This document shows, piece after piece, positions 33,491-41,616 of a DNA stretch of 64,000 nucleotides. The position numbers and the translations under genes are program-made. The notes under the pieces were generated by a model that had not been told where the DNA came from, searched no databases, and saw only the letters and a list, made by a program, of their open reading frames with translations. Each line of letters begins with the position of its first letter. Positions within the stretch are counted from its first letter, which is position 1. Where the stretch lies: positions 62,001 through 126,000 of the forward strand of contig DXAO01000025.1 of the NCBI GenBank assembly GCA_019117005.1. The letters run 5' to 3'. This DNA comes from Candidatus Collinsella stercoripullorum (GTDB lineage Bacteria > Actinomycetota > Coriobacteriia > Coriobacteriales > Coriobacteriaceae).

Positions 33491-35151
33491 GGAGAAGCGG
33501 ATTCGCCGTGATGGCGCGGCTCGTGGGGCTCGTGCGCCCGCTCGCGGGCTACATGGCCCTGGCCGTCGCGATGGGGCTCGCGGGGCACCTGTGCGCCACC
33601 GCGCTCACCGTGCTCGGGGCGTACGGGGCACTCTCGGTGGTGGGCGAGGCCTCGCTGCCGCTCGCCGGCGTCGCCGCCGCGATGGCCGCCTGCGCGGTGG
33701 CGCGCGGCGCGCTGCGCTACGGCGAGCAGGCGTGCAACCACTTCATCGCCTTCAAGCTCCTCGCGCTCATCCGCGACCGCGTCTTCCGCGCGCTGCGGCG
33801 CTTGGCTCCGGCCAAGCTCGAGGGGCGCGGCAAGGGCGAGCTGATCTCCGTCATCACCTCCGACATCGAGCTGCTCGAGGTGTTCTACGCGCACACCATC
33901 TCTCCGGTGCTCATCGCGCTGGCGTTCTGCGCCGTCCTCATCGCGTTCATCGGCTCGTTCGGCGCGTCGCTCGGAGCCTACGCGGCGCTCGCGTACGCGA
34001 CGGTGGGGATCGCGCTGCCCTGGCTGGCCTCGCGCGCGAGCGGGGACGGCGGCCTGCGCTTCCGCACGCGGTCGGGCGAACTCGCGGGGTTCGTCCTCGA
34101 CAGCCTGCGCGGCCTCGACGAGATCCAGCAGTACGGCTGCGGCGAGGGGCGCCTCGCGGAGCTGCGCGCGCGGACGGACGCCCTCGCCGCGGACGAGGGG
34201 CGCCTGAAGCGCGTCGCGGCGCTCGACGCCGCCGTCTCGGGCGCGGTCGTCCTCGTCCTCGACGTGGGCATGCTCCTGCTGTCCGCGTGGGTCGCCTGGG
34301 GGCAGGCGGCGAGCGGACAGGCGGCGCTCGCGGGCGTGCTCGTGCCCACCGTGGCGCTCATGGGCTCGTTCGGCCCGGTCATCGCGCTGGCGAATCTGGG
34401 CAGCACGCTGCAGTCGACCTTTGCGGCGGGGAACCGCGTCCTCGACATCCTGGATGAGAGCCCCAAGGTGGAGGACGTCTCCGGCCGCGAGCCGGTGGGC
34501 TTCGAGGGGGCCGCGGCGCGGGACGTGGTCTTCTCCTACGATGGCAAGCCGGTCCTGCTCGGCATCTCCCTCGACGCGCCCGAGGGGTCGATCGTCGGCA
34601 TCACGGGCCGCAGCGGAAGCGGCAAGTCCACGCTGCTCAAGCTCTTCATGCGGTTCTGGGAGCCCGACGCGGGCGCGGTGGAGGTCTCGGGCCGGGACGT
34701 GTCCGATATCGACACCGCCGACCTGCGCTCCCTCGAGGCCTACGTCACCCAGGACACCCACCTGTTCCGGGACAGCATCAGGGAGAACCTGCGGATCGCC
34801 AAGCCCGACGCGACGGATGCCGAGATCGAGGAGGCGTGCCGCAAGGCCTCGGTGCACGAGTTCATCCGCACGCTGCCCCAGGGCTACGACACGCCGGTGG
34901 GCGAGCTCGGGGACGCGCTGTCGGGAGGCGAGCGCCAGCGCATCGGGCTCGCGCGGGCCTTCCTGCACGATGCGCCCTTCCTGCTGCTCGACGAGCCGAC
35001 GAGCAACCTCGACAGCATGAACGAGGCGGTCGTCCTGCGCGCGCTCGCGCGCGAGCGCGCCGGCAGGACCGTGCTTTTGGTGTCGCACCGGGCGTCGACG
35101 ATGCGCATCGCCGACACGGTGGTCTCGGTCGAGGACGGGAGGGCGAGCTGA
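33487..35151 (+). CDS. ABC transporter permease/ATPase, second half of a heterodimeric exporter
   Basis: A 554-residue partner of the previous protein, with six TM helices then an ATPase domain: Walker A GRSGSGKSTLLKLFM near residue 375, Q-loop YVTQDTHLFRDSIREN, signature LSGGERQRIGLARAFLHD near 480, Walker B FLLLDEPTSNLDSMNE and SHRAST. Both ATP sites look canonical, unlike many heterodimers in which one site is degenerate. Its ATG overlaps the first gene's TGA (ATGA), so the two are translationally coupled. The N-terminus MRRSGFAVMARLVGLVRPLAGYM resembles CydC-type subunits. A thiol, heme-related or siderophore substrate are the usual options. Confidence 0.88.
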   Translation: MRRSGFAVMARLVGLVRPLAGYMALAVAMGLAGHLCATALTVLGAYGALSVVGEASLPLAGVAAAMAACAVARGALRYGEQACNHFIAFKLLALIRDRVFRALRRLAPAKLEGRGKGELISVITSDIELLEVFYAHTISPVLIALAFCAVLIAFIGSFGASLGAYAALAYATVGIALPWLASRASGDGGLRFRTRSGELAGFVLDSLRGLDEIQQYGCGEGRLAELRARTDALAADEGRLKRVAALDAAVSGAVVLVLDVGMLLLSAWVAWGQAASGQAALAGVLVPTVALMGSFGPVIALANLGSTLQSTFAAGNRVLDILDESPKVEDVSGREPVGFEGAAARDVVFSYDGKPVLLGISLDAPEGSIVGITGRSGSGKSTLLKLFMRFWEPDAGAVEVSGRDVSDIDTADLRSLEAYVTQDTHLFRDSIRENLRIAKPDATDAEIEEACRKASVHEFIRTLPQGYDTPVGELGDALSGGERQRIGLARAFLHDAPFLLLDEPTSNLDSMNEAVVLRALARERAGRTVLLVSHRASTMRIADTVVSVEDGRAS

Positions 35152-35543
35152 TGGGACGCGCGGGAAAAAGGTGCCTGTCACTTTTTTCCCACCGGCGGTG
35201 CGTGCGCGCCAAGCGGGAGCGCGAGAAGCGCATGGTCGGCGAGATGATCGCGCTGTGGTGCCACGCCGAGCACGGGACGCGCGGCGACGAGTTGTGCCCG
35301 GAGTGCGCCGAGCTCGCCGCGTACGCGCGGGAGCGCAGCGAGCGGTGCCCGTTCATGGAGGAGAAGACCTTCTGCTCAAACTGCCGGGTGCACTGCTACG
35401 CGCCCGCGATGCGCGAGAGGATCCGCGCGGTCATGCGCTTCGCCGGTCCGCGGATGATCTTCCGCCATCCCGTGGCGGCGCTGCGCCACGTATACGAGAC
35501 CCGGGCCGAGAGGCGCCGGCTGGAACGCGAGGAGGCACGATGA
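35151..35543 (+). CDS. YgbA-like protein (nitrous oxide-stimulated promoter family)
   Basis: A 130-residue protein of the family called nitrous oxide-stimulated promoter (PF11756). Signatures: RAKREREKRMVGEMIALWCHAEH, a CPECAELAAYARERSERCPF segment, EEKTFCSNCRVHCYAP and IRAVMRFAGPRMIFRHPVAALRHV. The seven conserved Cys/His positions suggest metal or Fe-S binding. In enterobacteria ygbA responds to nitric oxide through NsrR. The start shares TGATG with the preceding stop and has GGGAGG. Residues 4-14 are encoded by a dispersed palindromic repeat (35162-35190), so GTG 35202 may be the ancestral start. Confidence 0.75.
   Translation: MGRAGKRCLSLFSHRRCVRAKREREKRMVGEMIALWCHAEHGTRGDELCPECAELAAYARERSERCPFMEEKTFCSNCRVHCYAPAMRERIRAVMRFAGPRMIFRHPVAALRHVYETRAERRRLEREEAR
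35162..35190. repeat. 29-bp GGGAAAAA...TTTTTTCCC palindromic repeat, copy 1
   Basis: GGGAAAAA, centre GGTGCCTGTCAC, TTTTTTCCC. The second copy (46016-46044) is in the opposite orientation and differs at two positions. Here it lies inside the 5' coding region of the ygbA-like gene and keeps the frame open. Confidence 0.8.
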
Positions 35544-35920
35544 ACGTCAAGAAGGCCCTGCTGATGACACTGGGGTGCATGGGGCTCGCGCTGGGCGCCG
35601 TGGGGGCGGTGGTGCCGCTGCTGCCCGCGTTCCCCTTCCTCATGCTCGCGGCGCTCTGCTTCGCCAAGAGCTCGGAGCGCCTGCACGCCTGGTTCACGGG
35701 CACCTCGCTCTACAAGAGGAACCTCGAGAGCTACGTGGCCGGGAAGGGCATGGACTGGGCGACGAAGAACCGCATCATGGTGACCGTCACCGTCCTCATG
35801 TCCATCGGCTTCGTCATGATGCACGAGGTGCGCGCGGGGCAGGCCGTCCTGCTGTGCGTGTGGGTCTTCCACATCCTCTACTTCTGCTTCTGCGTGAAGA
35901 CCCGCAGGACCGCCGCCTAG
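35540..35920 (+). CDS. YbaN family (DUF454) membrane protein
   Basis: A 126-residue inner-membrane protein with about four hydrophobic helices. Family marks: LGAVGAVVPLLPAFPFLMLAALCFAKSSERLHAWF and the NRIMVTVTVLMSIGFVMM region. Function is unknown; ybaN-type genes occur next to iron- and heme-related loci in several bacteria. Its ATG overlaps the ygbA-like stop (ATGA), after CGAGGAGG. It is the last gene of the operon that starts behind the candidate metal-repressor box. Confidence 0.85.
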   Translation: MNVKKALLMTLGCMGLALGAVGAVVPLLPAFPFLMLAALCFAKSSERLHAWFTGTSLYKRNLESYVAGKGMDWATKNRIMVTVTVLMSIGFVMMHEVRAGQAVLLCVWVFHILYFCFCVKTRRTAA

Positions 35921-36305
35921 GTCGCCGTCGCATCAGGAGAATGCATACGCGTATCTCATCTACCTGCAGACTTCGACGCGTCGATGTATAGGAATCGCCT
36001 CCTCCGCGCAAGCGGCGAGAGGGGGTGGTCATTTTCGGGCGGAAATGCGAATCAGCTCAAGGCCGGTTACCTATATAACGGGAACAGGTACTGATAGGAA
36101 GGCGCAACATCGCAGGATGGGCGGGCGAGCCCTCCTGTCTGCAGACGCCTCGCAGGACGTTCGCTCTATGCATCCTTACATTTCGTTCGTTTTTGACCAC
36201 CCCCCTCCGCCGGCCATTCCTCATCGATCAGGAGCCGACATGCGCCTTCTACCATTGACCATTGTTCAATAATACGGTATTCTCCAGTGCAAGGAGGTGG
36301 CGCGC
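35921..36305. other. intergenic region with a 190-bp inverted-repeat-bounded segment
   Basis: GGGGGTGGTCA (36021-36031) and TGACCACCCCC (36194-36204), each with imperfectly matching flanks, bound about 160 bases that hold no convincing gene. ATACGCGTAT (35946-35955) is a small palindrome. The last 50 bases are the tetR control region. Confidence 0.45.
36255..36269. promoter_or_regulatory. candidate TetR operator (site 1)
   Basis: TTGACCATTGTTCAA, a near-palindrome 37 bases before the tetR ATG. The reverse complement of site 2 (36938-36952) matches it at 13 of 15 positions. Confidence 0.6.
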
Positions 36306-36890
36306 ATGGCCAGGACGGTGAAAGACCCCGAGGAGCGTCGCAGCGAGCTGCTCGCCTGCGCGATGCGGCTCTTTGACGAGGAAGGCTATGACAACGTCTC
36401 CGTCCGCGCCGTCGCGCGTGCGGCGGGCGTGGCGCCGGCGCTGGCCTACCACTACTTCGACTCCAAGGAGAAGCTGTTCGACGAGGCGGTGCGCGCCTAC
36501 GCCCGCCGCTGCGCCGACGGATTCATAGCCCTTCTCGAGGACCGCTCGCTCACGCTCGACGAGGCCGTCGACCGTGCCGTCGAGCTGGCCGGAACGCACG
36601 ACTTCCCCCATGCCGGGGCCTTCCACGGCGGGGGAGCCGGCGCGCTGCACGACCGCCTCTCGCTCGCCCTGTGCGAGGAGGTTCGGCCCCATCTGGCCGC
36701 CGCGCTCGAGCGCGATGCCGCGGCGAGGGGCATGGCCGCCGCAGATGCCGGCGCGCTCGCGGGCATGATGGTCTACGGCTGCATCGGCCTCGCCTCGGGT
36801 CCGGGCATGCCGGATGCGGCGGCGATGTCCGCCGCCCGGCGCTACCTCGGCGCGCTCATCGCTGCATTCCGCTCCCCGCATCAAGATTAG
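36306..36890 (+). CDS. TetR family transcriptional regulator
   Basis: A 194-residue TetR repressor. The helix-turn-helix is residues about 10-55 (RRSELLACAMRLFDEEGYDNVSVRAVARAAGVAPALAYHYFDSKEKLFDE); the variable ligand domain follows. ATG 36306 is preferred over GTG 36297 because AAGGAGG (36291-36297) has the right spacing. It precedes a class I methyltransferase and the same 15-bp palindrome stands before both genes, so it probably represses itself and the methyltransferase. The ligand is unknown. Confidence 0.92.
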   Translation: MARTVKDPEERRSELLACAMRLFDEEGYDNVSVRAVARAAGVAPALAYHYFDSKEKLFDEAVRAYARRCADGFIALLEDRSLTLDEAVDRAVELAGTHDFPHAGAFHGGGAGALHDRLSLALCEEVRPHLAAALERDAAARGMAAADAGALAGMMVYGCIGLASGPGMPDAAAMSAARRYLGALIAAFRSPHQD

Positions 36891-36898
36891 GGATCCAG

Positions 36899-36919
36899 CC
36901 CCGGCGCCCCCGCCGGGGC
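36899..36919 (+). terminator. GC hairpin between tetR and the methyltransferase gene
   Basis: CCCCGGCG-N3-CGCCGGGG directly after the tetR stop; no T-run but a short GTATTC follows. Confidence 0.45.
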
Positions 36920-36937
36920 CGTATTCGGCCGAAAGTA

Positions 36938-36952
36938 TTGAACAATGTTTAA
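36938..36952. promoter_or_regulatory. candidate TetR operator (site 2)
   Basis: TTGAACAATGTTTAA, ending 16 bases before the methyltransferase ATG, in the position of a repressor site over the transcription start. Confidence 0.6.
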
Positions 36953-36968
36953 CAGAAAGGAACCGGAC

Positions 36969-37610
36969 ATGAACCAGACGGAAGCCGATCGGTACCGCGC
37001 CCGCTCGCGGCAGGCGTTCGACGCGCAGGCGGCGACGTTCGACGTCGGGACGGAAGGGTCCCATGCGCGCATGCTGTACCCCCACGTCGTCGAGGCGGTG
37101 ACCGCATCCGTCGCAGGCATCGAGGGACCGCGTCTGCTCGACCTCGGCTGCGGTACGGGCGCGCTGGCGGAGCGCGTGATCGAGAGCGTGCCCGACGCCC
37201 GCCTGTCCTGCGTGGACCTCTCGCCCAACATGGTGGAGGCCGCCCGCGCGCGGCTCGCCGGGCGCGCCCGGGTCGCCGTGTGCGATGCCGAGCGCCTGAT
37301 CTTTCCGGACTCGTCCTTCGATGCCGCGTGGTGCAACGACTCCTTCCACCACTACCCGGATCCCGAACGCGCGGCGTTCCAGGCGTGGCGCGTCCTCGCC
37401 CCGGGCGGCAGCTTCGTCATCGGCGATGCCTGGCAGCCCGGTCCCGCACGGGCCATCATGAACGCATGGCTGCCGCATTCCCACGAGGGCGATGTGCGCA
37501 TCTACTCCGAGGTGGAGCTGCGCGCGATTCTGGGGCGCTGGTTCGATTCCGTCACATGGCGTCGCATCGGCTCGACGGCATGTCTCGTCGTCGCCCGTAA
37601 GAGCGCCTGA
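36969..37610 (+). CDS. class I SAM-dependent methyltransferase (UbiE/Methyltransf_11 type)
   Basis: A 213-residue methyltransferase. Motif I is RLLDLGCGTGALAERV near residue 60, motif II SCVDLSPNMVEAARARL, then VCDAERLIFPDSSFDAAWCNDSFHHYPDPERA and VLAPGGSFVIGDAW. The architecture is that of small-molecule methyltransferases; the substrate cannot be read. ATG 36969 has AAAGGA at good spacing. It sits downstream of a TetR gene with a shared operator, so it may be induced by the compound it modifies. Confidence 0.88.
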   Translation: MNQTEADRYRARSRQAFDAQAATFDVGTEGSHARMLYPHVVEAVTASVAGIEGPRLLDLGCGTGALAERVIESVPDARLSCVDLSPNMVEAARARLAGRARVAVCDAERLIFPDSSFDAAWCNDSFHHYPDPERAAFQAWRVLAPGGSFVIGDAWQPGPARAIMNAWLPHSHEGDVRIYSEVELRAILGRWFDSVTWRRIGSTACLVVARKSA

Positions 37611-37706
37611 GGCCGTCCCTCGCCCGGGCGCGCTCCATGTCGGGGCCCCGGGCGGAGCGCGGGCGCGTCGGGGCCTTGTGCCCGGAGCGTGGCGCGCCCT
37701 GCGCGC

Positions 37707-38156
37707 CTACAGCTCGCGTCGCAGGTAGACCATGTCTTTGAGCAGGACACCCGCCTCCACGATGGGGTGGTCGTAGTTGTCGGGGAAGAAGTTCTCGACG
37801 CGGTGGTGCCGGACGAATCCGCACGCCTCGTAGAAGGGCACCGTGAGCGGGCTGTCCCCGGTGCCGACCTGCAGCGCGTCGTAGCGGCCCCTCGCTCGGT
37901 CCGCGACGAACTCGATGAGCGCCCGGCCGAGGCCCCGGCGCTGGTACGCGGGGTCGACGGCGAGGTTCTTGATCTCGAGCACGCGGTCCCCCTCGTCGGT
38001 CACCACGCAGACGCCGGCCGTCGCGCCGTCCATATCGAGGGCGAACATGGTGCCGCGCGTGAGATAGCGCTCGACCATGTCCTCCTGCTCGTCGGCGAGC
38101 AGGAGGAGGGGGAGATGGTCCCGTTTGCGGTGTTCGGCTACGCGTCTGATGTCCAT
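37707..38156 (-). CDS. GNAT family N-acetyltransferase
   Basis: A 149-residue acetyl-CoA-dependent transferase. The acetyl-CoA loop is LAVDPAYQRRGLGRALIEFV near residue 66, preceded by AGVCVVTDEGDRVLEIKN and followed by VPFYEACGFVRHHR. NFFPDNYDHPIVEAG near the end recalls YjaB/YhdJ-like GNATs of unknown target. ATG 38156 lacks a good SD. It is transcribed toward the methyltransferase gene; no operon partner is evident. Confidence 0.85.
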   Translation of the reverse strand: MDIRRVAEHRKRDHLPLLLLADEQEDMVERYLTRGTMFALDMDGATAGVCVVTDEGDRVLEIKNLAVDPAYQRRGLGRALIEFVADRARGRYDALQVGTGDSPLTVPFYEACGFVRHHRVENFFPDNYDHPIVEAGVLLKDMVYLRREL

Positions 38157-38216
38157 GGCGCCATGGTAGCGCCTCCGGGATCCGGCGCCAAGCGCGACGG
38201 CCCCGATGCGCCCCGC

Positions 38217-38939
38217 TCAGACCTTCTGCCGGACGGCGGTGTCGCGGAAGCAGAAGTGGTCGAGGCGGTGGCGCGACTGGGTGCACTCGATGAGGATGCC
38301 CTGCGCATCGAAGGTGAGGTTGTCCACCACGGCGAGGTAGTCGATCCCGTCGAGGTCGAGCAGGGCGCGGTCCCGCTCGTCGGCGCGCTCGCCGGTGATG
38401 GTGCGCTTGCTCATGGCGATGGTCACGCCCAGCTCGCGCTCCATGTACTCATAGATGGACGCGCGGGCGACGTCCTCGGTGATGCCGGGGACCGATGAGG
38501 TGAGGAACAGGCTTCGGTCGCGGATGAGCGCCTCGCCGTTGATCCGGCGCACGCGCTCGATGTAGGTGAGCGGGGTCCCCTCGGCGAAGCCGTGCCGCAG
38601 CTCCGTCTCCGCGGAGGCGACGGTCTGCCTGACGGCGACGACCTCGGTCTCGGCGCGGAAATGCGCGCGGGCGCCCGCCTCGCGGAACGATTCGATCTGC
38701 CCGATGGAGAAGGTCTCCCGGTCGTGCCGGCGGTACACCACGCGGACCCCCTTGCCGTGGACCGGCTGGACGTACCCCTGCTCGCGCAGGAGCCCGAGCG
38801 CGCGGCGCAGCGTGTTGTGCGAGCAGGCGTAATACCGCGTGAGCTCGGCCTCCGAGGGCAGGAAGGCCTGGAACGGGTAGGTCCCGTCCTCGATGGTGTC
38901 GCGGAGATCGCGGTAGATGGCGTCGTATCGTGCCTTCAC
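38217..38939 (-). CDS. treR: GntR family (UTRA) trehalose operon repressor
   Basis: A 240-residue GntR/UTRA regulator. The winged helix covers residues 5-70 (IYRDLRDTIEDGTYPFQAFLPSEAELTRYYACSHNTLRRAL) and the UTRA domain about 85-235. It is divergent from the trehalose PTS and treC genes with three copies of a palindrome in the shared region, which identifies it as TreR-type, sensing trehalose-6-phosphate. The start is GTG 38939 with GAAGGGG upstream. Identification rests mainly on context. Confidence 0.85.
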   Translation of the reverse strand: MKARYDAIYRDLRDTIEDGTYPFQAFLPSEAELTRYYACSHNTLRRALGLLREQGYVQPVHGKGVRVVYRRHDRETFSIGQIESFREAGARAHFRAETEVVAVRQTVASAETELRHGFAEGTPLTYIERVRRINGEALIRDRSLFLTSSVPGITEDVARASIYEYMERELGVTIAMSKRTITGERADERDRALLDLDGIDYLAVVDNLTFDAQGILIECTQSRHRLDHFCFRDTAVRQKV

Positions 38940-38984
38940 GGGGTCCCCTTCCGTCGTGCCGCGCAGCGTCGGCTCTATCGAACA

Positions 38985-39000
38985 GCTTATTCAGATGAGT
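38985..39000. promoter_or_regulatory. TreR-like operator, site 1
   Basis: GCTTATTCAGATGAGT, a 13 of 16 match to the consensus palindrome ACTTATTCAAATAAGT, about 45 bases upstream of treR. Confidence 0.55.
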
Positions 39001-39295
39001 GCCGGCCCGCAAGGGGGGATCCGCCGTGGCGCGGACGGGAACCGCCGGGGCGAACGCCGAAAGGCCACCGGCCCGCACGTGGGGAGGGGCAGCCGGGACG
39101 CGGGCGGGGGACCGTCTGGGCGTGCAGAGGGCCGCCGGGACGCTGACGGGAACCGACGGCCGCGTGCTCCCGGTCCGCCGGCCCGCACGTGGGGGGCCGC
39201 CGGGGCGCGCCCATCCCCTGGTGCCGTCTGGCCCTCGTAGGCGATATCCCCTGATGCCGCTCGCCCCGCCGAACCGACCGTTCGCGGCATCGTCA

Positions 39296-39311
39296 ACTTA
39301 TTCAAATAAGT
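39296..39311. promoter_or_regulatory. TreR-like operator, site 2
   Basis: Near-perfect palindrome ACTTATTCAAATAAGT upstream of the trehalose PTS gene. Confidence 0.75.
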
Positions 39312-39341
39312 AACCCACGGTGAGGCGTACACTGTGCCTGG

Positions 39342-39357
39342 ACTTATTCAAATAAGT
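39342..39357. promoter_or_regulatory. TreR-like operator, site 3
   Basis: Exact second copy of ACTTATTCAAATAAGT, 46 bases after site 2, just before the PTS SD. The pair flanks the probable promoter. Confidence 0.75.
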
Positions 39358-39406
39358 TACGTCAGCCGTCAGGGCATTCGCTCGTGTGGAAGAAAGGGGT
39401 TAACAC

Positions 39407-41431
39407 ATGGCGAAGTACACGGAGGACGCCGGGAGGCTCCTCGAACTCGTGGGTGGGAAGGGGAACATCTCCGCGATCACCCATTGCATGACGCGCATGC
39501 GCTTCGTACTGGTGGACGAGGCCCGCGCCGACGTCGCGGCGATCGAGGACCTGCCCTCCGTCAAGGGCACGTTCACGCAGGCCGGGCAGTTCCAGGTCAT
39601 CATCGGAAACGACGTCGCGGACTTCTATCAGGAGTTCACGGCGGTCTCGGGCATCGAGGGCGTCTCCAAGGAGGCGGCGAAGGCCGCCGCGGGCGCCAAC
39701 CAGAACCCGCTCCAGCGCGCCATGGGGGTCCTGGGCGAGATCTTCGCCCCGCTCATCCCGGCCCTGATCTGCGGCGGTCTGATCCTCGGCTTCCGCAACA
39801 TCATCGGCGAGGTCAACTTCTTCAACGACGCGGGCGCCTTCGACCTGGAGCGCGGCACCCTCTCCATCGCCGACATCTCGACGTTCTGGATGGGCATGTA
39901 CAACTTCCTTTGGGTCATCGGCGAGGCCGTGTTCCACATGCTGCCCGTCGGCATCTGCTGGTCGGTCACGCGCAAGATGGGCACCACGCCCATCCTCGGC
40001 ATCATCCTGGGCCTCACGCTCGTGAGCCCGCAGCTGCTCAACGGCTTCTCGGTCGCCGGCGCCAGCGCCGAGGACATCGCCGCGCACACCTACGACTTCG
40101 GCTTCTACTCCTTCGTGGGCACCGGGTACCAGGGCCAGGTCATCGCCGCGCTCATGGCCGCCTTCGTGCTGGTGGGGCTCGAGAAGTTCTTCACCAAGGT
40201 CACGCCCGACGTGGTGCGCATGATCGTGGTCCCCTTCATGTCGCTCGTGCCCGCCGTGTTCATCGCCCATCTGGTGGTGGGCCCCATCGGCTGGGCCATC
40301 GGCGACGCCATCGCCAACGCCGTGAGCTGGGGTCTGGCCTCCGACGTGCGCGTGCTCTTCGCGGCGGTGTTCGGCCTGCTCTACGCCCCGCTCGTCATGA
40401 CGGGCCTGCACCACATGACCAACGCCATCGACTCCCAGATGGTGAGCATCTACGAGTACACCACGCTGTGGCCCATGATTGCGCTGTCCAACATCGCGCA
40501 GGGCTCCGCCGTGCTCGCCATGACGGTGCTGCAGAAGAGGAACGAGCGCGCCCAGCAGGTGAACATCCCCGCGTGCATCTCCTGCTACCTGGGCGTCACC
40601 GAGCCCGCGCTGTTCGGCGTGAACCTCAAGTACAAGTTCCCGCTCATCTGCGGCATGATCGGCTCGGCCTGCGCCGCCATGGTCTGCACGGGCTTCGGCG
40701 TGAAGGCGCTCTCCATCGGCGTGGGCGGTCTTCCGGGCATCCTGTCCATCATGTTCGACTACTGGGGCATCTTCGCGCTGTGCATGCTCATTGCCGTCGC
40801 GGTCCCCTTCGCGCTCACCCTGTTCGTCGGCATGAGGATGCTCGCCCCCGAGGAGCGCGGCATCGTCGCCGCGGCCCCCGCGGCCGCCAAGCCGGCGCCC
40901 GCCCCGGCGGCTCCCGCCGAGTCCGAGCCCGCGGCTGACTCCGAGCCCGCGGCCGCGGCCGCCGAGCCCGTCGAGTGGGTCCTGACCGCGCCGCTCGCCG
41001 GCCGCGTCATGCCCATCGACCAGATGCCCGACCCGATGTTCGCGAGCAAGGTCATGGGCGACGGCGTGTGCATCGAGCCCTCCGGCGACACCGTCGTGGC
41101 CCCCGCCGACTGCACGGTGACGGTGACCATGCCCGCCTCCAACCACGCCGTGGGCCTCACCCTGGACAACGGCGTCGAGCTGCTGATCCACGTGGGCATC
41201 GACACCGTGGACATGGGCGGCGACGGCTTCGCCTGCTACGTGAACCAGGGCGACAAGGTCAAGGCCGGCACCAAGCTGCTCACCTTCGACACCGCCAAGA
41301 TCGCCGCGGCGGGCCACCCGGCGACCACGGCCTTCATCGTGGCCTCCACGGCCGACGCTGCGGACTTCGAGTTCCTCGCCGGCATGGATGCGGCCGAGGG
41401 CGAGACGCCGGTCATCACCTTCCGCGGATAG
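39407..41431 (+). CDS. treP: PTS trehalose/beta-glucoside transporter, EIIBCA fusion
   Basis: A 674-residue phosphotransferase permease that imports and phosphorylates trehalose to trehalose-6-P. Domain order: EIIB residues 1-80 with the phosphorylated Cys in THCMTRMRF, EIIC about 105-480 with ten or so TM helices (FAPLIPALICGGLILGF, LVVGPIGWAIG), an Ala/Pro-rich linker about 485-525, and EIIA-Glc about 527-674 with the phosphorylated His in LLIHVGIDTV. Having EIIA fused makes it independent of a separate EIIA-Glc. SD GAAAGGGG. Next to treC and behind TreR-like sites; a sucrose or beta-glucoside specificity is less likely. Confidence 0.88.
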   Translation: MAKYTEDAGRLLELVGGKGNISAITHCMTRMRFVLVDEARADVAAIEDLPSVKGTFTQAGQFQVIIGNDVADFYQEFTAVSGIEGVSKEAAKAAAGANQNPLQRAMGVLGEIFAPLIPALICGGLILGFRNIIGEVNFFNDAGAFDLERGTLSIADISTFWMGMYNFLWVIGEAVFHMLPVGICWSVTRKMGTTPILGIILGLTLVSPQLLNGFSVAGASAEDIAAHTYDFGFYSFVGTGYQGQVIAALMAAFVLVGLEKFFTKVTPDVVRMIVVPFMSLVPAVFIAHLVVGPIGWAIGDAIANAVSWGLASDVRVLFAAVFGLLYAPLVMTGLHHMTNAIDSQMVSIYEYTTLWPMIALSNIAQGSAVLAMTVLQKRNERAQQVNIPACISCYLGVTEPALFGVNLKYKFPLICGMIGSACAAMVCTGFGVKALSIGVGGLPGILSIMFDYWGIFALCMLIAVAVPFALTLFVGMRMLAPEERGIVAAAPAAAKPAPAPAAPAESEPAADSEPAAAAAEPVEWVLTAPLAGRVMPIDQMPDPMFASKVMGDGVCIEPSGDTVVAPADCTVTVTMPASNHAVGLTLDNGVELLIHVGIDTVDMGGDGFACYVNQGDKVKAGTKLLTFDTAKIAAAGHPATTAFIVASTADAADFEFLAGMDAAEGETPVITFRG

Positions 41432-41616
41432 CCGCGCCGCCGGGTGCCCGGGCCGCGCGCCGCGGGCACCCGGCGGACGGGCCGCGCCCGCTGCAGGGGG
41501 CGGGCGCGGCGCCGGGCGGGGCCGCGGGAAGGCGGGGTCCGTCCGGCCCCGCATGGGGCGCCGGGTGCGCGCAGGGGCGCCTTCGGCATCGGATCTTAGG
41601 GAAAGGGGTGCGCAGC

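Larger units (their letters stand above)
38940..39406. other. treR-PTS divergent control region
   Basis: A 467-base region. Its middle (39000-39260) is very GC-rich and holds two degenerate direct repeats around GGCCCGCACGTGGGG (near 39072 and 39181). The ends carry the TreR-like palindromes. GTACACT (39328-39334) between sites 2 and 3 is a -10 candidate for the PTS gene. Confidence 0.6.

Noticed and set aside
36045-36272. A 75-residue plus-strand frame upstream of tetR
   Set aside because: No SD, no family resemblance, and it spans the inverted-repeat segment and the tetR operator.
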